Counted from the first letter of the stretch, positions 1 to 5,600 are shown. The stretch: DNA of 5,754 nucleotides from Acidobacteriota bacterium (GCA_003222835.1 QHXE01000545.1:1-5754); one strand, 5' to 3'. Notes: generated from the sequence alone by a model not told the origin. Program-made: numbers and translations.

Positions 1-162
1 ACCTTCCGGGAAGTGTTGGCCGAGGGCACCGTGGTGTGTGGATCAGTCGCGTCACCCTTTGGCGCTTGTTGAGCGAACCGATCCGATTGCGCTCGTAGAA
101 GCACACCGACTACGTTCCAAGCTGGAGGAATATTACTAACCGTGTCCTGGAGGTAGACTGCC
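1..162. other. Upstream region of the haloperoxidase gene, no gene called
   Basis: A short open frame from base 1 ends at TGA 70-72 (about 23 codons, beginning TFREVLAEG). It could be the 3' end of a gene entering from the left, but I do not recognise it. The rest is presumably leader for the haloperoxidase gene. A weak inverted repeat (GAGCG at 72-76 with CGCTC at 90-94) is present; it is too short to interpret. The useful signal is a Shine-Dalgarno GGAGG at 149-153, nine bases before the ATG at 163. No clear promoter boxes were found. Confidence 0.35.
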
Positions 163-1020
163 ATGAAGAGAAAGCCAACCGACCAAACGGAGCGTGAAGA
201 GTTGTCCATTACGAGCAAGAAGGGCCGTCGGCTAGCAACTAACGCTGATCAACCAAGGGATCCCGAGGATCCCAGCCGACGCTCCTTCCTGGGCAAAGTT
301 GGCGGCGTGGCAGCTGTGGCTATAGCAGCCGGCTCCATTCCACTTGAACCCCTGGTCGGCGGAAGGCACTCGGTCGCTGAGGCGTCGGTGGTGAGCTATG
401 ACTCTACGGCTCGCCAGGCTGCCAACTTCGATTACCGCACGAGCACGGCCCAAGCCGAGGACATCAACGTTGGGGTTCGACCGGACAATGGCGATGCGAG
501 GACCTTCGCGGATTTCAGTGGCAACTACAGTAAAGCCCTGGTACACGACGCCCTCGGCGTGCCGAACCGTACCTCCTGGCTCAGCCTAAGAAATGCTCTT
601 ACGAGCGGGAGGTTCATAGACTTCGAAAGCATGATTGTTGGGACCCCCGGCGGAGGGCCCAACTCGAGGGAGAATGGCCCACAGGTTTCACTTGCATTCG
701 ACTTGGAAGGCCGCGACTCACATGCCACTGTCGAACCACCATCGCCGAGCGTCGCCAGCGCGCAGACGGCGGCCGAGCAAGTCGAGCACTACTGGGCGGC
801 TCTCCTGCGCGACGTGCCCTTCAGCGACTACCCGAACAACGGGACAGTTGTTCAGGCCGTGCTGGACATGAACAGGCTGTCATTCCTCCAAAGCATCGCA
901 AATAACGAGTACCCGTTCCCGGTCACACCGCAGAATCTGTTCCGCGGGCAGGTCTTCGTGGGAGACGGCAACGTCCAAGGACCGTACGTCTCCCAGTTCA
1001 TGAGACGTTCCTTCCCGTAG
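163..1020 (+). CDS. Vanadium-dependent haloperoxidase, N-terminal half with Tat signal (split gene)
   Basis: This 285-residue protein is the N-terminal half of a bacterial vanadium-dependent haloperoxidase (vanadium bromoperoxidase-like), an enzyme that uses peroxide to oxidise halides. A GGAGG nine bases upstream supports the ATG at 163. Residues 38-45 (SRRSFLGK) form a twin-arginine motif followed by a hydrophobic stretch (about 46-60), so export by the Tat pathway after folding is expected; cleavage may fall near AEA at 72-74. Family-like blocks follow: LAFDLEGRDSHA near residue 180, an HYWAALLRDVPFSDY block near 210, and TPQNLFRG...GPYVSQF near the end. The vanadate-binding residues lie in the next reading frame (1041-1946). 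Homology runs through the stop at 1018-1020: reading one base back from about 1011 continues in frame through DFMTS into the second half. The intact protein would be about 595 residues, normal for the family. It is either a frameshifted pseudogene, a sequencing error, or a two-polypeptide version. Confidence 0.88.
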   Translation: MKRKPTDQTEREELSITSKKGRRLATNADQPRDPEDPSRRSFLGKVGGVAAVAIAAGSIPLEPLVGGRHSVAEASVVSYDSTARQAANFDYRTSTAQAEDINVGVRPDNGDARTFADFSGNYSKALVHDALGVPNRTSWLSLRNALTSGRFIDFESMIVGTPGGGPNSRENGPQVSLAFDLEGRDSHATVEPPSPSVASAQTAAEQVEHYWAALLRDVPFSDYPNNGTVVQAVLDMNRLSFLQSIANNEYPFPVTPQNLFRGQVFVGDGNVQGPYVSQFMRRSFP

Positions 1021-1043
1021 GTGGCGGCGGGAGCGACTTTATG
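1008..1043 (+). other. Frame junction between the haloperoxidase halves, with SD-like GGGAG
   Basis: In the first frame the codons end TTC CCG TAG (1012-1020). In the second frame CTT CCC GTA GGT (from 1011) continues without a stop into the ATG at 1041. Moving from first to second frame needs a -1 step, which is what loss of one base or re-reading one base would give. GGGAG at 1029-1033 stands seven bases before the ATG at 1041, so the downstream half could also be started on its own, 20 bases after the upstream stop. Confidence 0.6.
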
Positions 1044-1946
1044 ACCTCGGTCAGTGAGTACCAGTTGGTCCAAAACGGCGGCGACTCGGGTCGCCGATTG
1101 GCCTTTGACAACCAATTTCGGTCCATCCGTGACGGTCGAGACCTCGCCGCGTATACCCACGCGGACGTGCTCTACCAGGCGTATTTCGTCGCCTTCCTCT
1201 TGCTCACGCAAATGGGCACACCACTGAACCCAGGTAATCCCTATATTGGCTCGAGGACGGAAAAAGCTTTCGCCACCCTCGGCGGGCCGGACGCCGCGAG
1301 CATGCTCGCGGAAGTGGCCACTCGAGCGCTGAAAGCCGCCTGGTTCTACAAGTGGATCGTTAACCTGCGGATGCGGCCGGAGGAATATGGGGCCCTGGTG
1401 CAAGCGCGCCTTACCAACATTATACCAGCTCCCCAAGCTTCATCGGCGCTGCACCCAGACGTCCTGATTTCAGCCGTGCTTCCCATCATCCACTCGACCT
1501 ATGGCAGCTTCTTGCTACCCCAGGCATTCCCCGAGGGTTCGCCGACGCACCCGTGCGACCCCACGGGCCACGGAGCGGTCGGCGGCGCGTGCATCACGGT
1601 GCTGAAATTCTTCTTTGACGGCAGCCAGAACATCCGGCAGCTGCTCGCACGCATTGGACGGGACGTATGCGAGCCCAGACAGGATGGCAGCTTGCTCGAC
1701 GTCTACACGGGCGCGGACCGCGACAGTCTGACTGTTAACGGAGAACTGAACAAGCTGGCGTTCAACATCTCGTTTGGTCACGGGATCCACGCCGGCATTC
1801 ACTTCCGCAGTTCAACCCTGAACTCGATTCTGCTGGGCGAGCAGGTTGCTCTCAGCGTCCTGCAGGACCGGGCCAAGTCTTACAACGAGCCGTTCACGAT
1901 CAGGATCACGAAACTCGACGGGACGACTGCCAGCATCACCAACTAG
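1041..1946 (+). CDS. Vanadium-dependent haloperoxidase, C-terminal catalytic half (split gene)
   Basis: This 301-residue half holds the PAP2-like vanadate site. K104 and R112, in YKWIVNLRMRPEE, match the Lys and Arg of motif 1, with the eight-residue spacing I recall for algal bromoperoxidases. PCDPTGHG (171-178) is motif 2: it keeps Gly176 and the acid-base His177, but the usual serine of PSGH is Thr175. Motif 3, ending AGIHFRSS, keeps the vanadate-ligand His254, but the arginine expected six residues earlier is Gly248 (His at 247). The tail LGEQVALSVLQDRAKSYNEPF to KLDGTT looks like a normal complete C-terminus. The ATG at 1041 has GGGAG seven bases upstream, but family alignment runs upstream through VGGGGSDF in this frame, so the ATG is probably internal to the ancestral gene. 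A transposase remnant follows the stop at once. The family assignment is firm; whether it is active is unknown. Confidence 0.88.
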   Translation: MTSVSEYQLVQNGGDSGRRLAFDNQFRSIRDGRDLAAYTHADVLYQAYFVAFLLLTQMGTPLNPGNPYIGSRTEKAFATLGGPDAASMLAEVATRALKAAWFYKWIVNLRMRPEEYGALVQARLTNIIPAPQASSALHPDVLISAVLPIIHSTYGSFLLPQAFPEGSPTHPCDPTGHGAVGGACITVLKFFFDGSQNIRQLLARIGRDVCEPRQDGSLLDVYTGADRDSLTVNGELNKLAFNISFGHGIHAGIHFRSSTLNSILLGEQVALSVLQDRAKSYNEPFTIRITKLDGTTASITN

Positions 1947-2104
1947 TTCAGCTGACCGGTGGTCGGGTCGACACTCGTCGCAGACTACTGCTTGAGAACG
2001 TGGCTCTTCGCCAGCAGATCGCAGTGCTGAAGCGAAGGAAACTGCGAACAGAACACTCCGAGAACAGGGTCAAACAGGGCCTCCTAGGCACCACATCTCG
2101 TTAA
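1946..2104 (+). mobile_element. Transposase/integrase N-terminal remnant
   Basis: One frame from about 1946 to the TAA at 2102-2104 contains LLLENVALRQQIAVLKRRK (codons from 1985). This matches the N-terminal signature (ENLALRQQLAVLKRR) common in integrase-core (DDE) transposases of IS3/IS481-like elements. The similarity ends after about 25 residues; the catalytic DDE domain is absent, and no terminal inverted repeats could be found. There is no start codon in a sensible place. It is a scrap of a former insertion, directly abutting the haloperoxidase stop codon. Confidence 0.6.
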
Positions 2105-2210
2105 AGCAGTCCCCATCCCAATTCTCGGTGCACTTTCGGTGCAATTGAGAAGGGGAAAGAACAGAAAGAATCGTACCTAAGCGACACCACGGAAACGGTC
2201 GATCCAGATA

Positions 2211-2253
2211 GTTCGGGACCAGGGGGTCGGAGGTTCAAATCCTCTCGCCGGCT
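2211..2253 (+). tRNA. 3' half of a tRNA-Pro(CGG), probable attachment-site remnant
   Basis: From the anticodon loop onward the sequence follows a proline tRNA: loop TTCGGGA (2212-2218, U33 then anticodon CGG, G37), 3' anticodon stem CCAGG, variable loop GGGTC, T stem GGAGG (2229-2233), T loop TTCAAAT (2234-2240), T stem CCTCT (2241-2245), then CGCCGGC. The block agrees well with my memory of the E. coli Pro(CGG) tRNA. The 5' anticodon-stem partner (CCTGG expected) is absent: the bases before the loop read AGATAG. There is no D arm, no 5' acceptor strand and no CCA, and the final acceptor base is not the G72 usual for tRNA-Pro. Starting at the anticodon loop is typical of att sites left by tyrosine-recombinase elements. 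It cannot be a working tRNA. Confidence 0.65.
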
Positions 2254-2264
2254 TTCGGACGCTT

Positions 2265-2285
2265 GCTCCCGGAGGGGGCCGTTTT
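2265..2285 (+). terminator. Terminator-like hairpin after the tRNA half
   Basis: GCTCCC (2265-2270) pairs with GGGGGC (2274-2279) across a GGA loop, with one T-G pair, and is followed by CG and TTTT (2282-2285). It lies 12 bases past the tRNA half, where a tRNA terminator would be. The T run is short, so efficiency is doubtful. Confidence 0.45.
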
Positions 2286-2328
2286 CCATATTGAACCTCA
2301 GCAACGCGGAAAATCTCATACCGGGATG

Positions 2329-2520
2329 TTCGGGACAACTTCGGGACACGAAAATTTCGCTGATTTTCCGTGTTAGCGACACCAGCAAAAGCACTTAGTG
2401 TTTTCCCCTCTCTGCTTTGCAAGCAGCGTGAACTCCCAAACTAAATGGCTTCGTTGGTGTCGCTTACGCCCCGAAAGCCGCTCAACTCCCACTTCTCAAA
2501 TGTCCCGAAGTTGTCCCGAA
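2329..2520. repeat. Nested inverted repeats of TTCGGGAC and AGCGACACCA
   Basis: A perfect 20-base inverted repeat has one arm at 2329-2348 and the other at 2501-2520. Each arm is itself two direct copies of TTCGGGAC spaced by AAC. Inside it, AGCGACACCA (2375-2384) faces its complement TGGTGTCGCT (2455-2464), and at the centre CTGCTT/AAGCAG (2412-2417, 2421-2426) forms a short palindrome. A further AGCGACACCA lies outside at 2180-2189, and a fifth TTCGGGAC is the anticodon loop of the tRNA half (2212-2219). The arrangement resembles recombinase arm sites or the leftover 3' ends of two inverted element copies. The function is unknown. Confidence 0.7.
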
Positions 2521-2599
2521 GAGGGCGCGGGCAAGCTGTTCGTTTCGACGCTGCGCGACAATTGGTCAGTCCTCGATTCTGCTACAAGAGAGACTGACT

Positions 2600-2962
2600 A
2601 TGAAAACGCTCACCCTCCTGATCGGTTATGCGGCAGTGGCCGTTGGTACGACGTTCATGCTGCCGCAGATTCTGAAATCCTGGAAGACCAAGAGGGTGGA
2701 CGACCTCTCGCTAGCGTCGGTCACTCTTTATTTTGCAAACAGCATATTGTGGTTGACATAGGTCTTGATCGCCGCATTGCCAGTCGCCGTAGCGAACGCG
2801 CTTGCCCTTGTGATCAGCATCTGTCAAGTTTTTCTAAAATTAAAATACAGGGTGAAGCCCACTCCGGCAGCACAAATCGAACATGCGGCAGAGCATGGGT
2901 GTCCGATCTTGAACGCGCACGGGCCTTCTACGAACGATCGTTTAGAGCAACGAGCGGAGTGA
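2600..2962 (+). pseudogene. SemiSWEET sugar transporter with an in-frame stop
   Basis: SemiSWEETs are about 85-95 residue, three-helix (PQ-loop/MtN3) proteins that dimerise in the inner membrane to move sugars. From the ATG at 2600 the protein opens with helix 1 (TLLIGYAAVAVGTTFMLPQ, PQ at residues 22-23), the charged KSWKTKRVDDLSL loop, and helix 2 (ASVTLYFANSILWL). Codon 54 is TAG (2759-2761), just after LWLT, where the family usually has a Tyr-Gly-Leu-like turn. The same frame then continues with LIAALPVAVANALALVISICQVFLKLKYR, a good helix 3, and runs to TGA at 2960-2962 with a hydrophilic tail longer than usual. Relative to my recollection of the family the turn is one codon short, so a small deletion that made TAG is plausible. 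Readthrough is possible but unsupported. The alternative frame open across 2398-2988 is a shadow. Confidence 0.75.
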
Positions 2963-3031
2963 GATACTCGAACAGGACTAAATGGTGATAGGCCGAATCC
3001 TTTTGGATGCTGGTGGAAATTATTATCTAGA

Positions 3032-3184
3032 ATGACCGAATCGGAGTTCCGAGACGCATTCCATTCTCATAAAGATGTTGTGTATCGGTTTGCGTACCGC
3101 ATGACAGCATCAAGTTCGACTGCTGAAGACATCGTACAAGAATGCTTCTCAGGATGTGGCCGCCGTCCTTCCTCAACAGGCTGA
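3032..3184 (+). pseudogene. ECF sigma factor, truncated after region 2
   Basis: From the ATG at 3032, FRDAFHSHKDVVYRFAYRMTASSSTAEDIVQECF matches the sigma region 2 start of extracytoplasmic-function sigma factors: an RFAYRMT helix, then AEDIVQE(C/T)F, which contacts core polymerase and the -10 element. Real family members run about 160-200 residues. Here the match ends at residue 39, the frame changes to SGCGRRPSSTG, and it stops at TGA 3182-3184. Region 4, needed to read the -35 element, is absent in all frames nearby. The ribosome binding site is poor. The bases after the break (about 3150-3263) show an open frame beginning VAAVLPQQADLLEQTIARIR that I cannot identify; it may be the end of another broken gene. 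A full sigma function is ruled out in this copy. Confidence 0.7.
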
Positions 3185-3263
3185 CTTGCTTGAGCAGACG
3201 ATCGCTCGAATCCGGCTGAGCCACGGAAAAGGATTGAGCGTGCAGAGTCGACTTCCGTCTGAT

Positions 3264-3752
3264 CTATTGCTGCCTGTCATATGCCATCATTTGGCTGATA
3301 AAAATGGACGCATCGAGATACATCTCATCAGAATTACCTTGTGAAGGAGAGGGATCGCTATAAATATCGCCGGATCTTACTCCATGTTCACGACGTATCG
3401 CAGCCAGCACTTGGCCAGTCTGTCCGTCAAACAAATACTGTTGAAAATATTCGTCCCCCTTGCCGAGGTTGGCCTTCCAGACAGTCAGCCGAACGTAACA
3501 GCGATTCGTTTTCGGCTCGTAGTGCGACAGTTGTTCTTTCTTCAGCTCATCGCCGATAACTGTGTTCTTCATGATCTTCTCGCCGAGCTCAGCGCATTTC
3601 GATCTCAAATTAAAGACCTCAGTAGCAGTCGGGCTGCGAAATGAGGGCACATTTACATTTACGGCTGGAATGGGTGACGACGACTTTTGACAGCCAAAGA
3701 AGAAGAGAAGCGCTGAAAGGGCTACCAATTTCATACGCCGCAATTCTAGCAT
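3264..3752 (-). CDS. Putative lipoprotein, uncharacterised
   Basis: The 162-residue product starts MLELRRMKLVALSALLFFFGC: a basic n-region, a hydrophobic core and a cysteine at 21 after FFG, so a lipoprotein signal (lipobox) and membrane anchoring are expected. I chose the ATG at 3752 because GAAGG stands eight bases upstream; the ATG at 3734 (MKLVALS) is the alternative. A longer frame to 3896 would put low-complexity sequence in front of the signal and crosses the hairpin, so I reject it. The mature part has a conserved-looking segment (VFNLRSKCAELGEKI, SHYEPKTNRCYVRLTV, YLFDGQTGQVLAAI) and no catalytic motif I recognise. I associate this general pattern with uncharacterised acidobacterial proteins, but from memory only. 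No partner gene is adjacent; the gene is intact, unlike its neighbours. Confidence 0.75.
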   Translation of the reverse strand: MLELRRMKLVALSALLFFFGCQKSSSPIPAVNVNVPSFRSPTATEVFNLRSKCAELGEKIMKNTVIGDELKKEQLSHYEPKTNRCYVRLTVWKANLGKGDEYFQQYLFDGQTGQVLAAIRREHGVRSGDIYSDPSPSQGNSDEMYLDASIFISQMMAYDRQQ

Positions 3753-3840
3753 CTGGCTTACCTTCGGTGTCGGCGGCTGGATCGTGCGAGGGTGGGTTTT
3801 CGCAAAACTCGGGGCTTGGCTGCCGGTAGGATCGGCCAGT

Positions 3841-3884
3841 TGCCGAGTGGCTGGGCGCCAGCAATGGCGCCCGGCCACTCGGCA
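3841..3884. repeat. 20-bp inverted repeat with a GCAA loop
   Basis: TGCCGAGTGGCTGGGCGCCA (3841-3860) and its reverse complement (3865-3884) pair over all 20 positions, with a single T-G wobble, around GCAA (3861-3864), a GNRA-type tetraloop. There is no T run. It lies between the minus-strand lipoprotein and the plus-strand MOSC gene, upstream of both, so it is not an obvious terminator. It may be a REP/MITE-like palindrome, an operator, or a structured leader. Confidence 0.85.
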
Positions 3885-4069
3885 GTAGGGACGCAAGCGA
3901 CGCTACATCCGGGTAGCCGTCATCCGACCACGATCGCGGGATGCGCCTGCGGAATCTACGGCAAACGCAACGCGATAATCGGGAGTCATGGTCAACAATC
4001 ATCGGCTCCCGCGCCATTGGGGGCGGCCACCAGCCTACGCGAGAATGAGCTGACGCTTCACCCGGCATT

Positions 4070-4075
4070 AAGGAG
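4070..4075 (+). promoter_or_regulatory. Ribosome binding site of the MOSC fragment
   Basis: AAGGAG lies seven bases before the ATG at 4083, the best Shine-Dalgarno match in the window. It decides the start of the MOSC gene against the longer open frame that reaches back to 3792 through the hairpin. Confidence 0.75.
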
Positions 4076-4082
4076 AAATCTC

Positions 4083-4361
4083 ATGCAATCTTTGGGTGTG
4101 ATTCGCCAGCTTGCACGGTACCCAGTTAAGTCTATGCAAGGTGAAGCGCTGCCTTCGGCTGCGTTGACTCTCCAAGGTTTGGCGGAGGACCGACGCTATG
4201 CGTTCGTCCAGGCGACCTCTCAAAGTCCGTTTCCGTGGCTCACCGCGCGCGAGTTGCCGGAGTTGCTCTATTACCGAACGGAGGTGGCCGTGCCGGTGGC
4301 GACAGCCCATGGAGAGAATGGAGAGAATTGGTCTATTGCCGAAGGCCCGCGCGTCGCATAG
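4083..4361 (+). pseudogene. MOSC-protein N-terminal domain, truncated
   Basis: The 92-residue product aligns with the N-terminal beta-barrel domain of MOSC proteins (YcbX/mARC-like), which handle sulfur transfer or molybdenum-cofactor-dependent reductions. Recognisable blocks are LGVIRQLARYPVKSMQGEAL (residues 4-23), GLAEDRRYAFVQA (33-45) and FPWLTARELPELLYYR (52-67). Full proteins are about 250-270 residues. Here the protein ends AEGPRVA and a TAG at 4359-4361, and none of the three frames beyond shows the MOSC domain proper, where the cofactor-site cysteine would be. A strong AAGGAG supports translation from 4083. I think it is a 3'-truncated gene; a stand-alone MOSC_N protein is less likely. 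Confidence 0.75.
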
Positions 4362-4485
4362 CATACACGCCACGCACTGCCATCCTTCTAACTACTCACT
4401 CATAGGAGCCACGTCCCGAGTCCTGTTATCGGGAATGTAGAATTTCCTGCAAGTGCAACTTGAGATTAATTACGTCGTCATCGAG
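4362..4485. other. Short gap between MOSC fragment and PilZ gene
   Basis: The two neighbouring genes converge here. I see no gene. An imperfect inverted repeat, CGTCATCG (4476-4483) with CGATGACG (4501-4508) enclosing GTCGGCTCTAGCCGAT, spans the PilZ stop. It could form a hairpin but has no T run, so I do not call it a terminator. Confidence 0.4.
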
Positions 4486-4803
4486 TCAGTCGGCTCTAGC
4501 CGATGACGGCGAAACGACGTGGACTGCGATTCCCCATCCGTCAGCTTCCAGTTTGTCAATGCGCACGACGGCACCCACAAATGTAGAGTTCAATGGGCTA
4601 TCGGGTTGGAAGTCGGTCGTAACGTAGACGCTCATTCCCAATATGTAGTGATCTGCTTGGGAGGCAAAATACAGACCGTTCTGTGACACGTTGAACGTTG
4701 TGCAGTATTCGGGTGACAAGCTCGGGTCGAACGGACGAATGCGGACGACCTGTGACAAATCAATTCGAGGGCACTGGCGTCGTTCTTGGGACTCGGTTGA
4801 CAC
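4486..4803 (-). CDS. PilZ-domain protein
   Basis: A 105-residue protein that is essentially one PilZ domain, the c-di-GMP-binding fold used to control motility, adhesion or polysaccharide export. The N-terminal RxxxR motif is ERRQCPR (R9 and R13), and the second motif (D/N)xSxxG is NVSQNG (N38, S40, G43), both where they should be, so ligand binding is plausible. The rest (YFASQADHYILGMSVYVTTDF, VVRIDKLEADGWGIAVHV) fits the barrel strands. The frame opens with GTG at 4803, and I see no good Shine-Dalgarno; the frame stays open upstream, so the start is uncertain. There is no effector domain attached and no flagellar or cellulose gene nearby, so the target is unknown. It looks intact. Confidence 0.85.
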   Translation of the reverse strand: MSTESQERRQCPRIDLSQVVRIRPFDPSLSPEYCTTFNVSQNGLYFASQADHYILGMSVYVTTDFQPDSPLNSTFVGAVVRIDKLEADGWGIAVHVVSPSSARAD

Positions 4804-4890
4804 GAAGGAGTCTTTACCACAGAGCGGCCAGTAGCAAAAGTCACATTCTCAATTCAATTTCACCGCTGCGCCGAGTGATATGATTTCGTA

Positions 4891-5047
4891 GTGCCAGAGC
4901 CAAGCTCTCTCCGAATAGGAACAAGCGCGTTCACCGCTAGTAGCTGGCGCGGCACGTTCTATCCTGCGGGTCTACCGCAGCGCGATTACCTCAGCTTATT
5001 ACGCCACAAATTTCGACACCGTCGAAGTGGATTCCACGTCAAACTGA
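4891..5047 (+). pseudogene. DUF72 protein, frameshifted and truncated
   Basis: DUF72 proteins are about 230-300 residue TIM-barrel-like proteins of unclear function. From GTG 4891 the frame reads LRIGTSAFTASSWRGTFYPAGLPQRDYLSL, the family's opening. An extra T near 4996 then shifts the frame: the correct continuation YATNFDTVEVDST is found from 4997/5000 in the next frame and stops at TGA 5045-5047, soon after the match fades. The expected Phe-Tyr-Arg-Thr-Pro block is absent. The original frame continues open to 5262 as sequence I do not recognise. No good Shine-Dalgarno is visible. Confidence 0.72.
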
Positions 5048-5402
5048 GTTCGGCTGTGGATTTGAACGCTGGGCAGGAAAGCAATGAAAGTTGGGAGCAG
5101 CGCCGTCTCTTCGCGGTATCCGCGGGCTCCGTTCATCTGGCCGAACGCCTCGTCACCTCGCCCTTTGGAAAAGTGTACGCGGCACGTCACGGGATAACCC
5201 GCGGAATCCCGGGGTGGTTTGCGGAACGATTATCATTACCTGTTGGGAAAACGGGGCTGTAAGTGCCGCTTCCTATCAATTACTGCATCATTATCTGAGA
5301 TAAAGACGCGTCATGCGGACGATCATCTAGTGGTGCGACTAACCCTTCCCGAACCTCTAGATTGGCATTCCTTCCAAGTCGGCGGCGACGCCAGGACGGC
5401 AA
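5048..5402. other. 355-base stretch without a recognised gene
   Basis: The DUF72 frame and its neighbours stay open in pieces, but nothing resembles a known family to me. One frame ending at about 5303 has the segment GTIIITCWENGAVSAASYQLLHHYL, unidentified. It probably consists of eroded coding remnants. The only signal near its end is AGGA at 5393-5396, six bases before the ATG at 5403. Confidence 0.4.
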
Positions 5403-5590
5403 ATGAAGCCCTTGAAACTTACGATGGTCGGGGGTGCTACCTACGAGACCCAGATGGTCGACCTGCTCGACCGGATTTTGGATAAGGGCATCGTTATCGA
5501 CGCTGGGGTGCGCATCTTCCTGCCCGGTATTGACCTGAGGCATGTGTCGTGTTCGCTTCCATCGACACCTACCGCACACGCTTATGCTAG
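5403..5590 (+). pseudogene. Gas-vesicle protein GvpA-family remnant, frameshifted
   Basis: From the ATG at 5403 (AGGA six bases upstream) the frame reads QMVDLLDRILDKGIVIDAGVRIFLPGIDL. This matches the core of GvpA, the small hydrophobic protein that forms the ribs of gas vesicles (VLDRILDKGIVIDAW, then VSLVGIDL). In GvpA the next segment is EARVVVASIDTYLRYA. Here EACVVFASIDTYR appears in another frame from GAG at 5537 and ends at TAG 5588-5590. Bringing the two together would need about ten bases restored between GACCT and GAG (5532-5537), a frame-changing deletion. The Trp of IDAW is Gly. The first frame stays open past the break and runs into the downstream gene. No other gvp genes (F, L, N, K) are within the window. 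Confidence 0.75.
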
Positions 5591-5600
5591 GGTTTGTACC

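Larger units (their letters stand above)
2105..2599. other. Gene-free interval with the tRNA half and repeats
   Basis: No coding region is supported here. The stretch holds the tRNA-Pro half, the terminator-like hairpin and the nested inverted repeats described separately. Minus-strand open frames across it contain strings such as EDLNLRPPGPE and GFEPPTPWSRT, which are simply the antisense of the tRNA T-arm region. AGAGAG at 2587-2592 lies before the SemiSWEET ATG, but it is a weak ribosome binding site. Confidence 0.6.

Noticed and set aside
1008..1043. Programmed -1 frameshift joining the haloperoxidase halves
   Set aside because: No XXXYYYZ slippery heptamer and no clear downstream pseudoknot; only a Pro CCG/CCC slip is conceivable. 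Left as a remote option.
852..1436. 194-residue minus-strand frame
   Set aside because: It is antisense to the haloperoxidase, with no RBS or recognisable motif.
2101..2422. Two minus-strand open frames with EDLNLRPPGPE and GFEPPTPWSRT
   Set aside because: These strings are the reverse complement of the tRNA T-arm/variable-loop region, a known source of spurious proteins; no RBS or family supports them.
2329..2520. CRISPR array or origin iterons
   Set aside because: The repeats are few, inverted and unequally spaced, with no uniform spacers and no dnaA/rep gene or AT-rich unwinding region.
2398..2988. 196-residue plus-strand frame
   Set aside because: It lies over the SemiSWEET gene in another frame, has shadow-like composition (many Arg, Ser, Cys) and no domain.
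3792..4361. 189-residue version of the MOSC ORF starting at 3792
   Set aside because: The upstream part crosses the palindromic hairpin and has no homology; AAGGAG and the family match fix the start at 4083.
4476..4508. Bidirectional terminator between MOSC and PilZ genes
   Set aside because: The inverted repeat overlaps the PilZ stop and has no T run on either side.
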